Below, in pieces: positions 23,990 through 33,311 of a stretch of 64,000 nt of DNA. The stretch is from Shewanella sairae. Lineage in GTDB: Bacteria > Pseudomonadota > Gammaproteobacteria > Enterobacterales > Shewanellaceae. A program made the position numbers and the translations under genes. The notes under the pieces were generated by a model. The model had not been told where the DNA came from, did no database searches, and saw nothing but the letters and a program-made list of their open reading frames with translations. Each line of letters starts with the position of its first letter. Within the stretch, counting starts at the first letter, position 1. The DNA is taken from contig NZ_JAKILT010000003.1 in NCBI RefSeq assembly GCF_023283535.1, forward strand, positions 62,001-126,000, read 5' to 3'.

Positions 23990-24670
23990 TTAAGCTTTTT
24001 TGAGCTTAGGCCATGCTAAATCGTGAGGTTGTTGCCACTCTTGCAACTGCTGACTAACAGCTGCAACGGCAAAAGCACAACCAGATTGCGGCGCAACAGT
24101 GTACTTAAATTCTTGCTCTAAATAGCTAAAAACCAAACTGTAGGCATGCAAATAGCCTCTATCGGCCTCGGCGCCACCATATAATGTATCACCTAGAATC
24201 GGCACGCCAATGCTGGCTAATGCCACTCTTAACTGATGCGTCTTGCCGCTATGAGGTTTAAGTAAATACAAACGCTCTCCCTCGGCGATAGAGTGAGAGA
24301 AAAACTGTGTGATGGCAGGATTTTCTGTACTGCGCAGTAACTTGTGCATGCTACGGCGAGACTTTGCCATATCGCCAATGACCCAGCCTTGCTTCTTTTT
24401 AGGTTTGCCCTTTGCCAATGCGAGATAATATTTTTGCACTAAGTGCGCTGAAAACATCCGCGTAAACTCGGCGGCGGCAGCACTAGATTTAGCAAGAATA
24501 ATTAGCCCTGACGTTAAGGTATCGAGTCGGTGGACAGAGTAGAGCTTAATACCGAGATCGGCTTCAGCTTGTGCAACAACGCCAGCGCTGCCATCTTGGC
24601 TATGAAAATGCACATCGGCAGCTTTATTAATAACGATAAAATCGCGCTCATCGGCGATGACTTGGTACAT
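23990..24670 (-). CDS. RluA-family RNA pseudouridine synthase
   Basis: 226 residues, a short RluA-type enzyme without an S4 domain. The catalytic aspartate is in HRLDTLTSGLIILAK (about residue 49); KPHSGKTHQLRVALASIG and GDTLYGG complete the conserved core. It converts uridine to pseudouridine in rRNA or tRNA; the target site is not known. Confidence 0.9.
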   Translation of the reverse strand: MYQVIADERDFIVINKAADVHFHSQDGSAGVVAQAEADLGIKLYSVHRLDTLTSGLIILAKSSAAAAEFTRMFSAHLVQKYYLALAKGKPKKKQGWVIGDMAKSRRSMHKLLRSTENPAITQFFSHSIAEGERLYLLKPHSGKTHQLRVALASIGVPILGDTLYGGAEADRGYLHAYSLVFSYLEQEFKYTVAPQSGCAFAVAAVSQQLQEWQQPHDLAWPKLKKA

Positions 24671-24723
24671 TGAGGCAGGCTTCCACGGGTTGGCTATCAG
24701 GCTCTAAGGCCTGAATAGCAAGA

Positions 24724-26061
24724 CTAAAAGGTAATAATGACTTTTAGCCCAGGCTGATTATCGGTTAAGGCTATTTTAGCATTATGCCGTGACAGAATCG
24801 CCTTCACCATAGATAAACCTAATCCCGTGCCTTTATGATGGCGACTAGGATCGAGACGCACTAATCGCTCGAACACTTTTTCACGAGAAGCCTCGGGGAT
24901 CCCCGGACCATTATCTTGAATCGAGATAACATTACGATTTTGCGAAATACAGATCTCCGCCCCTTCGCCAGAATACTTAATTGCATTATCAACCAAGTTA
25001 AACAGGGCCTGGAACAATAGATACTTATCGCCGCTGAGCTGAAACTCTTCGCCGGTTGTCAGTTTTAATGATTGCTCATTAAACTCAGCCATTGCCTCAG
25101 CCATTTCAAACAAATCTTGGCTAATGGTTATTAAGCTCACGTCTTGTAGTTCAAGGGTTTGCTGTCCCTCTTCAATACGCGTTAACGATAACATAGCATC
25201 GAATGTGGCTAAGCAGTGATCCAGCTCTTCGGTAATAATCGCGCAGCTTTCTTGCAGTTCTTCTTTAGGCTTGCTGGGCAACTGCTCTAAACCAATTCGC
25301 AGATGCGACAAAGGCGTACGTAGATCATGGGCAATATTGTCAGTGACCCCACGTACTGCCGCTAAATTTTGCTCTAACGCATCAAGCACACCATTGAACT
25401 GCTTTGCCAGCATATCAAACTCATCTTCACGCCAACTGACTGGAAGTCGAGTTGAATACTGCCCACGCTCAATGCGCTTGCTGAGACGGTTGTACTGCAC
25501 TAGGCGGCGTAAAATCGCTTTGGAAAACAGGTAGCCGAGTGCCAGTGTTAACACCACGGTAAGCATTAATGCGGTAATGGCTGCGTTAGTAAATTTATCG
25601 ATTAAGGTACCAAGCTGATCGACCCGGGTAGCAATTAGCATGGGCCCGTAGCGGGTCATCACCATACCACCCGTTAAGATGTGCAGCTTTTCAGGGCCAC
25701 CTGTAAAAACTGGAAACTCTCGTTTTTCCGGCAGCATAGGCATATCTTTGGGGATCATGCTCAATGAGCCGACAAGATCGAGCGAGTCACGCCAAACAAT
25801 AAGCGCAACTTTAGGATCGGCGCTGCGCACTTGGGTCGCAAAACTGCGGCGATCAAGCGTCAAAGCCATTTGCTGATAGCGGGTCATTTCAGCGTCGAGA
25901 TGCAGATCCAGCTGATACTCTTGCTCGTTTATCAGCTGGCGGTACATCCCCAGTAACAAGGTGCCAATAATGACAGTTACTAGAGCTGAGAATATGATGG
26001 TAATGCGCCAGGCACTACTCTGATAGGGCTTAATGCCCTTGGCGTAACCGATATCCGGCAC
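24724..26061 (-). CDS. Sensor histidine kinase, QseC/CpxA-like
   Basis: 445 residues: TM1 (WRITIIFSALVTVIIGTLLL), a short periplasmic domain, TM2 (about 165-190), HAMP, H-box NIAHDLRTPLSHLRI, N-box FNLVDNAIKYS, and G-boxes DNGPGIP and GTGLGLSMVKAI. The start overlaps the end of the response regulator gene by 32 bp, so they are translationally coupled. Last gene of the ygiW-PepSY-regulator-kinase operon, an arrangement like E. coli ygiW-qseBC. The signal is unknown. Confidence 0.9.
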   Translation of the reverse strand: MPDIGYAKGIKPYQSSAWRITIIFSALVTVIIGTLLLGMYRQLINEQEYQLDLHLDAEMTRYQQMALTLDRRSFATQVRSADPKVALIVWRDSLDLVGSLSMIPKDMPMLPEKREFPVFTGGPEKLHILTGGMVMTRYGPMLIATRVDQLGTLIDKFTNAAITALMLTVVLTLALGYLFSKAILRRLVQYNRLSKRIERGQYSTRLPVSWREDEFDMLAKQFNGVLDALEQNLAAVRGVTDNIAHDLRTPLSHLRIGLEQLPSKPKEELQESCAIITEELDHCLATFDAMLSLTRIEEGQQTLELQDVSLITISQDLFEMAEAMAEFNEQSLKLTTGEEFQLSGDKYLLFQALFNLVDNAIKYSGEGAEICISQNRNVISIQDNGPGIPEASREKVFERLVRLDPSRHHKGTGLGLSMVKAILSRHNAKIALTDNQPGLKVIITF

Positions 26062-26707
26062 CTCGAACTGTTTCGATTAATTCGCCGTGACCCAGTTCTT
26101 CAAACTTACGTCTGAGCTTAGCGATATGCACGTCGATAACATTGGTACGCGGATCAAAGTGATAGTCCCATACTGCTTCAAATAACAGTGTACGGCTAAT
26201 CACTTGGTTAACGTGCTCCATTAGGTATTTGAGTAGCTGAAACTCTTTTGGTTGCAGCAATATCTCTTGCCCATCGAGCGTCACTTTACGGGTGAGCAAT
26301 TCGATGGTTAATGGACCCACATTTAAATCAGTAATCGTTGGCTGAGACTCACCACGTTGCATCAGCTTTTCAGCGCGAACTAACAGCTCTGAAAAAGCGA
26401 ACGGCTTAGTCATGTAGTCATCGCCACCCGCACGTAACCCTTTGACTCGCTCATCAACATGGCTAAGTGCAGACAGGATCAATACCGGTGTTTGGCTGCC
26501 CGTTGCGCGAAGCGCAGCCAGTAGTTTTAAACCATCAAGCTGTGGCAACATACGATCAAGAATAATCAGATCGTATTTCATGCTTGTTGCTAACAGCAGG
26601 CCTTGATGCCCATCGGTTGCGGTCTCAATATTGTGCCCTTGCTCAACAAATCCCTTTACGACATATTCGATGGTAGTCGCGTCATCTTCAACCATGAGTA
26701 TTTTCAT
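26030..26707 (-). CDS. OmpR-family response regulator
   Basis: 225 residues: receiver (MKILMVEDD; phospho-acceptor Asp in LIILDRMLPQLDG; Lys in YMTKPF) and an OmpR/PhoB winged helix (LQPKEFQLLKYLMEH, NVIDVHIAKLRRKF, RGAGYRL). It lies 3 bp after the PepSY gene and overlaps the kinase gene by 32 bp. Confidence 0.92.
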   Translation of the reverse strand: MKILMVEDDATTIEYVVKGFVEQGHNIETATDGHQGLLLATSMKYDLIILDRMLPQLDGLKLLAALRATGSQTPVLILSALSHVDERVKGLRAGGDDYMTKPFAFSELLVRAEKLMQRGESQPTITDLNVGPLTIELLTRKVTLDGQEILLQPKEFQLLKYLMEHVNQVISRTLLFEAVWDYHFDPRTNVIDVHIAKLRRKFEELGHGELIETVRGAGYRLRQGH

Positions 26708-26710
26708 GTT

Positions 26711-27232
26711 TTAGTCCCATTTGAGCAGTGGTAGTAATTGTTTATTTTCAATATCGAAGGCTAGCTTGCGCTTACCATCAATATCAAGGAGCTCTAACTC
26801 TATATAGCTGATCCCAAGGTCATTATCGACTTCAGCCTTTATGATATGACCGGCATCTTCTTTAGCGACTAGCGCCAACATATCTGACAGCGATAGGCCT
26901 ATTTTTTGCAGCATAAGTACGCCTGAAAGTTCGTCTTTATCATCACTCTTTAGACGCCCTACTTCGCGTTCCTTTAAACTCCCATCTATCGCTCGATATT
27001 CATATTCAGTAATGGTTTTAGCTTGTGGATCGATCATCTTAAATTCATAGATCAATTCACCCTGTTCAATATCCGCTTCAAATTCAGAGATCACGCCTTC
27101 ATGCTGCTGCTCAAGTTGCTGCATCATTGCTGTCGGTAATGGATAACTCCCCGATGACATCAATGAATACAATCCTTGTCCAGCAAACGAGCTACCAGAA
27201 ACTAACAACAAACCAATAAGCCAGCGAGCCAT
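26711..27232 (-). CDS. Secreted PepSY-type protein
   Basis: 173 residues with a cleavable signal peptide (LLLVSGSSFAGQ) and a domain with paired beta strands (LIYEFKMIDPQAKTITEYEY; ISYIELELLDIDGKRKLAFD) typical of PepSY. The gene precedes the response regulator by 3 bp. PepSY proteins beside two-component systems often modulate the sensor; that role here is inferred. Confidence 0.75.
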   Translation of the reverse strand: MARWLIGLLLVSGSSFAGQGLYSLMSSGSYPLPTAMMQQLEQQHEGVISEFEADIEQGELIYEFKMIDPQAKTITEYEYRAIDGSLKEREVGRLKSDDKDELSGVLMLQKIGLSLSDMLALVAKEDAGHIIKAEVDNDLGISYIELELLDIDGKRKLAFDIENKQLLPLLKWD

Positions 27233-27276
27233 GGCTCCTCCGAAAAATAAAACGCTAAACCGCTTTTAATAAAGGA

Positions 27277-27627
27277 TTATTCAGAAATTAGACGCATGCT
27301 GTCAATTTCTATTTCAATACCTTGCCACTCATCGTCAACTTCACCAATAAGCTTCACTTTAGAATCGCTTGAAACTTCAATATCACGCCAAAGTGCGTTA
27401 TCGATTTCAACTTCTACGTCACCACTATCATCGCGGAAAAGGTACTTTTCATCACCTAAGCTTTGTACTAAGTAACCCGTTAATTCCACTGGTGTGTCAT
27501 CTTTGGCTTTAGCTGCATCCGCCGCTGTTTTAATCTGAGTCGCTGGGCCTGGGCCTGTGTAAGCAGCCATAGCAGGTAAGGTTAATACTGCTGACAACAT
27601 GATTAAACCGGTTAATTTTTTAGACAT
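27277..27627 (-). CDS. YgiW/YdeI-type periplasmic OB-fold stress protein
   Basis: 116 residues from ATG 27627 (MSKKLTGLIML), preceded by AGGAG at 9 nt; an upstream in-frame start at 27660 is unlikely. Signal peptide ends at AMAAYTGPG, followed by the bacterial OB-fold pattern (VELTGYLVQSL, YLFRDDSGDVEVEID, VKLIGEVDDEW). Homologues protect against peroxide and other stresses. First gene of the operon with the PepSY protein and the two-component system. Confidence 0.85.
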   Translation of the reverse strand: MSKKLTGLIMLSAVLTLPAMAAYTGPGPATQIKTAADAAKAKDDTPVELTGYLVQSLGDEKYLFRDDSGDVEVEIDNALWRDIEVSSDSKVKLIGEVDDEWQGIEIEIDSMRLISE

Positions 27628-27759
27628 AAAATAAAACTCCTCTCTAATGTAGGAGTGCATAGTATGACATTCTATGTAACATCTAGATGGAGCAAAGATT
27701 AAACTTTGATCATATGCTTAACCGCAGTGGAATTATGAGTTTGCCTCACTAAAATCCAG

Positions 27760-27853
27760 ACTAATCTAAAATATGGAACAGCTCAGATTTAAGCGCTACT
27801 GTGGTTTCAGTGCCGACTGCTAGTTCTAAGCTTTATGCCAGATATAGCGGCAC
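27760..27853 (-). pseudogene. Remnant of a second modC 3' end
   Basis: 94 bp that repeat the last 31 codons of modC, directly abutting its stop codon in the same orientation. The translation ends TETTVALKSEL-FHILD-stop like the intact gene, but one Gln codon has become TAA. Several differences from modC are third-position changes (ACT/ACA, GTC/GTA, GCA/GCG, CTG/CTT), so it looks like the end of a diverged modC allele rather than a fresh tandem copy. Confidence 0.75.
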
Positions 27854-27854
27854 A

Positions 27855-28958
27855 CTAATCTAAAATATGGATCAGCTCAGATTTCAGTGCGACAGTGGTT
27901 TCAGTGCCGACTGCTAGTTCTAACTTTTGTGCCAGATGTAGCGGCACTTCAGCATGGATTTTATGCTCTACTCCAACCACGCTGGCTAACACTCTTACGC
28001 TTTCGCCCATCACCAGCATGGAGTCAATAGTAATGTCGAGCTTATTAAAGCTGCGGCACAACCTGCCCTTTTTAATCGAGTTAAAACGTATGCCTTGGTT
28101 AGGGATCACCCAACGTACTTTAGTACCGATATCTAAACTATCAAAATAGGTACTGGCGATGAGGTGCTCACCAAACTTTAACCAAGTGATCTGCCGCTCT
28201 GCTTCCTGGGCGATGACTTCAGCATCAAAAATATTACGCAGACCCATCTGCTTCGCCACAGCTTCATCACGCGGGCGAGTCAGCACTTCATGGGGTCTAC
28301 CTTGTTGCAGCATTTTACCTTGGCTAATTAAAATCATGCTGTCGGCTAGCAGCAAGGCTTCGTTTAAATCGTGGGTCACCATAATAACCGGAATAGCCAA
28401 CTGCTCTTTAAGTCTAGCTAGCTCTAGATATAAACGCTCACGGGTTTCTCTATCTACCGCAGAAAAAGGTTCGTCGAGTAGCAAAACCGATGGCTCCCGA
28501 GCGAGTGCTCTCGCTAGGGCTACACGTTGGCGCTGACCACCAGAAAGGTGCGCAGGTAATCTATCAGGCAAGCCATGCAGGTTAACCCGCTCCAGCCAGT
28601 CTTTGGCTCGCGCCTCGCGCTCCGCTTTAGGGATATGATCCAGCGCTGCAACCACGTTTTCTAACGCAGTTAAATTAGGGAATAAACCAAAATGTTGTGG
28701 CACATAACCTAGATGACGCTGCTGCGGCGTGAGCTGCACCTTATCGGCATCACTAAACCATTGGCGATCACCGTAGCGGATCTCACCGCTTTCGGGTTGA
28801 GATAAGCCGGCAATCATCCGCAATAAGGTAGATTTACCCCCGCCTGATGGACCAACAACCGCCAACACTTCACCGGCTTTACAACTAAATTCAGCGTCGA
28901 GTTTAATCGGCTTATTTTGGTTAATCCGGCAGTAAAGATCAGCGACGGTTTGCGACAT
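27855..28958 (-). CDS. modC: Molybdate ABC transporter ATP-binding protein ModC
   Basis: 367 residues from ATG 28958, which has GGAGGT 4 nt upstream; a TTG start at 28973 is an artefact. Walker A GPSGGGKST, signature LSGGQRQRVALARAL, Walker B LLLDEPFSAVD, and a C-terminal TOBE/molbindin domain from about residue 250. Energises molybdate uptake. Overlaps modB by 20 bp. The 3' end is duplicated downstream. Confidence 0.94.
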   Translation of the reverse strand: MSQTVADLYCRINQNKPIKLDAEFSCKAGEVLAVVGPSGGGKSTLLRMIAGLSQPESGEIRYGDRQWFSDADKVQLTPQQRHLGYVPQHFGLFPNLTALENVVAALDHIPKAEREARAKDWLERVNLHGLPDRLPAHLSGGQRQRVALARALAREPSVLLLDEPFSAVDRETRERLYLELARLKEQLAIPVIMVTHDLNEALLLADSMILISQGKMLQQGRPHEVLTRPRDEAVAKQMGLRNIFDAEVIAQEAERQITWLKFGEHLIASTYFDSLDIGTKVRWVIPNQGIRFNSIKKGRLCRSFNKLDITIDSMLVMGESVRVLASVVGVEHKIHAEVPLHLAQKLELAVGTETTVALKSELIHILD

Positions 28959-29619
28959 GCTGACCTCCAACACGGCGCGATAAGCTGGTCGTTAACGCCA
29001 GTACTGTAATCGCAAACAAGAGTAATACCAGCGACATATTACCGGCACTGGCAAAGTCGAATGCCTGTACGCTGTCATAAATCGAAATCGCAATCGTCTT
29101 GGTTTCGCCAGCAATATTACCGCCCATCATCAGTACCACACCAAACTCACCTAATACATGGGAAAAACACAGCACGATGGCAGTGAGTACACCCGGCCAC
29201 ACCATAGGCAGCTCGATTTTAAATAGCACTTTTAAACGGCTCATACCACAGCAAGCCGCCGCGTCACGTACATCTTCAGGCACGGCTTCAAATGCGCGCT
29301 GAATAGGCTGAATTGCAAATGGAATATTAACTAAAATGGACGCAACCACCAGCCCAGAGAAATGAAACACCAATTGATGTCCAAGTAACTGCTCTAAGGT
29401 GCGCCCAATCCAAGACTCACTGCCTAAGCCCACCAGCAAGTAATAACCAATTACTGTTGGCGGCAACACTAAAGGCACCATCACTAGGGCTTCAACCCAA
29501 GATTTACCCGGGAAATGCCGATAAGCCAGAAAACGTCCGGCTATAATGGCTAATGGGATTAAGATAAGCACAGTAACGGTACTGAGCTTGATTGATAGCA
29601 GTAAGGCTTGCCAATCCAT
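28939..29619 (-). CDS. modB: Molybdate ABC transporter permease ModB
   Basis: 226 residues, five hydrophobic segments, with the permease signature around RDAAACCGMSRLKVLFKIELP and LGEFGVVLMMGGNIAGETKT typical of ModB. The start codon overlaps the last base of the modA stop (TAATG). Confidence 0.94.
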   Translation of the reverse strand: MDWQALLLSIKLSTVTVLILIPLAIIAGRFLAYRHFPGKSWVEALVMVPLVLPPTVIGYYLLVGLGSESWIGRTLEQLLGHQLVFHFSGLVVASILVNIPFAIQPIQRAFEAVPEDVRDAAACCGMSRLKVLFKIELPMVWPGVLTAIVLCFSHVLGEFGVVLMMGGNIAGETKTIAISIYDSVQAFDFASAGNMSLVLLLFAITVLALTTSLSRRVGGQHVANRR

Positions 29620-30398
29620 TAATTAGTCGCTCTCGCAAAGCCGTAATCGGCAAATACAGCCTGAGCAGCGTCAGATTGTAGGTAAGTATAAAAGTGCTTA
29701 GCGGTCTCGCCCGCTTTTAAGGTCAACACCATACGTTGATCGAGCGGCGTATAATATTCTTGTGGGATCACCACATAATTTGCTCGAGCTTTAAACGGTT
29801 TCGCTACCGCTAAAGACAAAGCGACTAAACCACCTTGCGTCGCGCCGCTCACCGCAAATTGTGCCGCTTGCGAGACGTTTTCGCCAAACACCAAATTTGG
29901 TTGAATATCTTGCCAAAGACCTAACTTTTGCAACACTTCTTTCGCGCGTTCGCCATAGGGTGCATGGTCTGGGTTAGCAATTGCAAAACGTTTCAGCTGC
30001 TTAGTATCTAAAAACTGCTTCACTCCGTCTAAATTGGCATCTAACGGTAGAGGCGAAGACTTAGGCGCAGCAATCGCCAACTGACCTACGGCGTAAATAA
30101 CGCCCTGATCAGGTGTTTGCTGTGCTTTAGCTAACTGAGTGATATAGCGCTCATCAGCCGATAGAAATAACTCAAAAGGCGCACCATTACGGATTTGCGC
30201 GACAAAGTTACCTGAAGAACCATAGGAAATACGCACCTTACGGCCGGTTTCTTGGGTAAATTGCTTAGCGATATCATCGAGTGCAAATTTAATGCTTGAT
30301 GCCGCCGCAATAGCGGGAACATCTTGCGCTGCTAAAACCACTTTACTCATTGCTAAAAAGGGCAGCAATAATGCCAGTAACATCACCCTAAACTTCAT
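29619..30398 (-). CDS. modA: Molybdate-binding periplasmic protein ModA
   Basis: 259 residues with signal peptide (ending VVLAAQD). AAASSIKFALDDIAKQF and SYGSSGNFVAQI provide the Ser residues that hold molybdate in ModA; ADERYITQL and GAPFELFLS are typical. It delivers molybdate to ModBC. It lies 44 bp after moaE in the long moa-mod operon. Confidence 0.94.
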   Translation of the reverse strand: MKFRVMLLALLLPFLAMSKVVLAAQDVPAIAAASSIKFALDDIAKQFTQETGRKVRISYGSSGNFVAQIRNGAPFELFLSADERYITQLAKAQQTPDQGVIYAVGQLAIAAPKSSPLPLDANLDGVKQFLDTKQLKRFAIANPDHAPYGERAKEVLQKLGLWQDIQPNLVFGENVSQAAQFAVSGATQGGLVALSLAVAKPFKARANYVVIPQEYYTPLDQRMVLTLKAGETAKHFYTYLQSDAAQAVFADYGFARATN

Positions 30399-30442
30399 TT
30401 AGCCAATCTCCTTGCGTCCTTTAACAGCGCCAATGTTACGCG

Positions 30443-30889
30443 TTATTTATCCCACATCTTTGCAGCTTGCTCATCGGCATCACGAGCTTCAACCCAGTTA
30501 GCGCCTTTATCACCGGCTTCTAATTTCCAAAACGGCGCTTTAGTCTTTAGAAAATCGATTAAGAACTCACAGGCAGCAAATGCCGCTTTACGGTGTGCGC
30601 TAGTCACGCCGATAAATACGATTTGCTCACCCAGCGCCATAGCGCCAACACGGTGAATAATGGTGACATTGTTTAGCGGCCAACGCTCACGCGCCTCAGC
30701 TTCAATCTGATTTAGCACCGCTTCTGTCATGCCAGGGTAGTGCTCAAGAGTTAAATCAGTCACCGCACTGCCATCATTAAAATCACGTACTTTGCCAACA
30801 AAAGTCACTACTGCGCCATCGCTGTTATCTTGGCTGATTAGCTGATACTCATCGGGTACGCTAAAGTCTGCAGTTTGCACACGGATCAT
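30443..30889 (-). CDS. moaE: Molybdopterin synthase large subunit MoaE
   Basis: 148 residues. Conserved GAVVTFVGKVRDFN, LEHYPGMTE, IIHRVGAMALGEQIV, SAHRKAAFAACEFLIDFLK and KAPFWKLE (catalytic Lys) identify MoaE. With MoaD it adds two sulfurs to precursor Z. One base separates it from moaD. Confidence 0.96.
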   Translation of the reverse strand: MIRVQTADFSVPDEYQLISQDNSDGAVVTFVGKVRDFNDGSAVTDLTLEHYPGMTEAVLNQIEAEARERWPLNNVTIIHRVGAMALGEQIVFIGVTSAHRKAAFAACEFLIDFLKTKAPFWKLEAGDKGANWVEARDADEQAAKMWDK

Positions 30890-30890
30890 C

Positions 30891-31142
30891 TTAACCTCCA
30901 GTTACTGGTGGGAAAAATGCCACTTCGTCGCCATCAACAATTGGCGTGTCCCACTGGCTGATAGTTTGGTTTACAGCCACTAACAACTTATCAGACGCCA
31001 GCACTTTAGCCCACTTGTCATCTGTTGCCGCTAAGGTTGCACGCAAGCCTTCAGCTGTTTGGGTGTTTTCATCCGCTGCAACTTTGACGCCGGCAGTGCC
31101 TAGAAGCTCTCTAACTTGTGCAAAAAATAATACGTTAATCAT
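30891..31142 (-). CDS. moaD: Molybdopterin synthase sulfur carrier MoaD
   Basis: 83 residues, ubiquitin-like fold, ending in the required Gly-Gly (FFPPVTGG) that is thiocarboxylated by MoeB-type enzymes. Its partner MoaE follows immediately. Confidence 0.95.
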   Translation of the reverse strand: MINVLFFAQVRELLGTAGVKVAADENTQTAEGLRATLAATDDKWAKVLASDKLLVAVNQTISQWDTPIVDGDEVAFFPPVTGG

Positions 31143-31150
31143 AATCTTCT

Positions 31151-31627
31151 CTATACCTTAAAGTGCCCAGACTTACCGCCACGTTTCTCAGTTAAGCGAA
31201 CTTGAGAAATCACCATATCTTTTTGAACCGCTTTACACATATCGTAAATGGTTAAAGCTGCAGTAGAAGCCGCTGTTAATGCTTCCATTTCAACACCGGT
31301 TTTACCCGACAGCTTACATAGGCTGCGGATCCACACGCGGTTATGTTCAGGTTGCGCTTCTAGCTCGACTTCCACTTTAGTTAACATAAGAGGATGGCAT
31401 AGCGGGATCAAATCAGAGGTTTTCTTTGCTGCTTGAATACCAGCAATACGCGCAGTAGCAAATACATCACCTTTATGGTGGCTGCCGCTCATGATCATCT
31501 CAAGTGTTTCACTTGCCATCTCAATGTACGCTTCTGCACGTGCTTCACGCTCGGTAACAGACTTATCAGTTACATCTACCATGTGGGCATTACCGTCAGC
31601 ATTAATATGGGTAAAAGCATTGGTCAT
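31151..31627 (-). CDS. moaC: Cyclic pyranopterin monophosphate synthase MoaC
   Basis: 158 residues. [61 protein letters not shown] and KRGGKSG are the MoaC motifs, including the catalytic Lys and His residues. Rearranges the MoaA product to cyclic pyranopterin monophosphate. Confidence 0.96.
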   Translation of the reverse strand: MTNAFTHINADGNAHMVDVTDKSVTEREARAEAYIEMASETLEMIMSGSHHKGDVFATARIAGIQAAKKTSDLIPLCHPLMLTKVEVELEAQPEHNRVWIRSLCKLSGKTGVEMEALTAASTAALTIYDMCKAVQKDMVISQVRLTEKRGGKSGHFKV

Positions 31628-31704
31628 TGGGGTTACGCCTTCTAATAAATTTGGGTCAAATTACGGCACAGTAAACAGCGCCGTAAACGTGCCTCTATTG
31701 AGAC

Positions 31705-32229
31705 TTATTCGGTGATTTTCTTTACGTGCATCACAAAGTTACAAGGACGATGAGTTGCATCCAGCTGTTCTTTAATCAGCTTATTCCAACCGGTTTTACA
31801 GGCGCCAGTTGAACCTGGCAGACAGAAAATAGCGGTTTTATTGGCAAAGCCACCTAACGCACGCGACTGCACGGTTGAGGTACCAAGCTCGGTATAGGTA
31901 ATGTGACGAAACAACTCACCAAAACCTTCAATCTCACGATCAAATAACGTCTTAACCGCTTCAGGGGTGTTATCTCTGTCGGTAAAGCCTGTACCACCTG
32001 TGGTGATAATCACTTGCACATCGTTTGATGCAATCCACTGTGATAATACTGAACGGATCTGGTATTTATCATCTTTGATAATCTGTCGCTCAGCCAAAGT
32101 ATGACCCGCTTCTAGCAATGCAATTTCAAGGAAAGCACCTGAGGTATCAGATTCAAAGTCGCGGGTGTCAGATAGTGTTAAAACAGCAATGTTTAGCGCC
32201 GTAAACTTGCTTTGAGTACAGTGTCCCAT
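31705..32229 (-). CDS. moaB: MoaB/MogA-like molybdopterin-binding protein
   Basis: 174 residues with the MPT-binding fold: VLTLSDTRDFESDTSG, IITTGGTGFTDRDNTPEAV and FCLPGSTGACKTGW. MogA-type proteins adenylylate molybdopterin before MoeA inserts metal; MoaB proteins may do the same. I use the MoaB label from sequence similarity and the moa operon position. Confidence 0.92.
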   Translation of the reverse strand: MGHCTQSKFTALNIAVLTLSDTRDFESDTSGAFLEIALLEAGHTLAERQIIKDDKYQIRSVLSQWIASNDVQVIITTGGTGFTDRDNTPEAVKTLFDREIEGFGELFRHITYTELGTSTVQSRALGGFANKTAIFCLPGSTGACKTGWNKLIKEQLDATHRPCNFVMHVKKITE

Positions 32230-32291
32230 AAAGATCTCTTATTTTACCGAGTCATATCTTACTGAGTAATTGTGACGATTATACCTAGTTT

Positions 32292-32315
32292 CTGACGCAA
32301 CTTACGTTGCGTCAG
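32292..32315. other. Perfect hairpin in the moaA-moaB gap
   Basis: CTGACGCAAC-TTAC-GTTGCGTCAG, a perfect 10-bp palindrome with 4-nt loop between moaA and moaB. It has no T-tract on the minus strand, so it is not a standard terminator there; mRNA stabilisation, processing or partial attenuation are possible. A TATAAT follows on the minus strand (about 32277-32282). Confidence 0.55.
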
Positions 32316-32327
32316 ATCAGAGTTTAA

Positions 32328-33308
32328 TTAGCCGCCAATAGAAGCCAAGTGCTGCGTCACACCAGTAATACCGTCATGCAAGAAGTGGGTTTCTTTCTTT
32401 TGAGCAAGCTGGCCGTGTAAACGCTCGATCAACTCTGCTTGTTGATCAGGTGTTTGCAGTAAATCACGCAGATCGACGCCGTTTTCAGTAAATAAGCAAA
32501 GGTGCAGTTTACCTTTGGCTGATACCCGCAGACGATTACAGCTAGCACAGAAGTTTTTCGCGTACGGCATAATCAAACCGATGCGGCCTTGATAATCTTG
32601 ATGACTGAAGTTTTGCGCTGGACCATCGTCAACGGCTGGTGTGTCAAACTGCCAACCCGCCTGCTCTAACTGTAACTTAATATCGTTACCCGCTAGATGG
32701 TGCGCTTTGAAATAATCATGGCCTAAACCGGTTTCCATTAGCTCAATAAAGCGCAGGTCAATCGGTGTATTTTTAATCCAATGTAAAAAACGTGGTAGAT
32801 CTTTATCGTTCAAACCTTTAAGCAACACAGCATTGATTTTAACTCGCTCAAAACCCGCTTCTAATGCCGCATCAACACCACGCATCACGTCATCAAACTT
32901 ATTCTCGCCAGTGATCTGGTAGAACATTTTTGGGTCGAGACTATCGACCGAAATATTGATGCGTCTTAAGCCCGCGTCATACCACTCTTGAGCATGCTTA
33001 GCTAAACGGTAACCGTTAGTGGTCGTCGCAATGGTATTGATTTTATCGTTATCTTTTACGATACGAATAATGTCAGTGAAGTCTTTACGTAAAGATGGCT
33101 CGCCACCTGTAATACGGATTTTTTGGGTGCCGACTTGTGAAAAAGCCGAAACCAGATGCTCGATTTCATTGAGATCGAGAAACTTGGGCTTACCGTCTGG
33201 GCGGTAGCCATCGGGGAGGCAATACGTACATTTAAAGTTACATACGTCAGTCACTGACATACGCAGATAATGAAACCGTCGACCAAAATTGTCTTGTAGT
33301 TGGGACAT
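32328..33308 (-). CDS. moaA: GTP 3',8-cyclase MoaA, second paralogue
   Basis: 326 residues from ATG 33308 with AAGGTG just upstream. Radical SAM motif CNFKCTYC, RITGGEPSLR, C-terminal cluster CASCNR plus Cys in LHLCLF, and terminal GG (ASIGG) are all present, so the enzyme looks active. The sequence is clearly different from the paralogue at 15460-16446. It leads the moaABCDE-modABC operon and its translation start lies at the edge of a Moco riboswitch. Confidence 0.94.
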   Translation of the reverse strand: MSQLQDNFGRRFHYLRMSVTDVCNFKCTYCLPDGYRPDGKPKFLDLNEIEHLVSAFSQVGTQKIRITGGEPSLRKDFTDIIRIVKDNDKINTIATTTNGYRLAKHAQEWYDAGLRRINISVDSLDPKMFYQITGENKFDDVMRGVDAALEAGFERVKINAVLLKGLNDKDLPRFLHWIKNTPIDLRFIELMETGLGHDYFKAHHLAGNDIKLQLEQAGWQFDTPAVDDGPAQNFSHQDYQGRIGLIMPYAKNFCASCNRLRVSAKGKLHLCLFTENGVDLRDLLQTPDQQAELIERLHGQLAQKKETHFLHDGITGVTQHLASIGG

Positions 33309-33311
33309 GAT

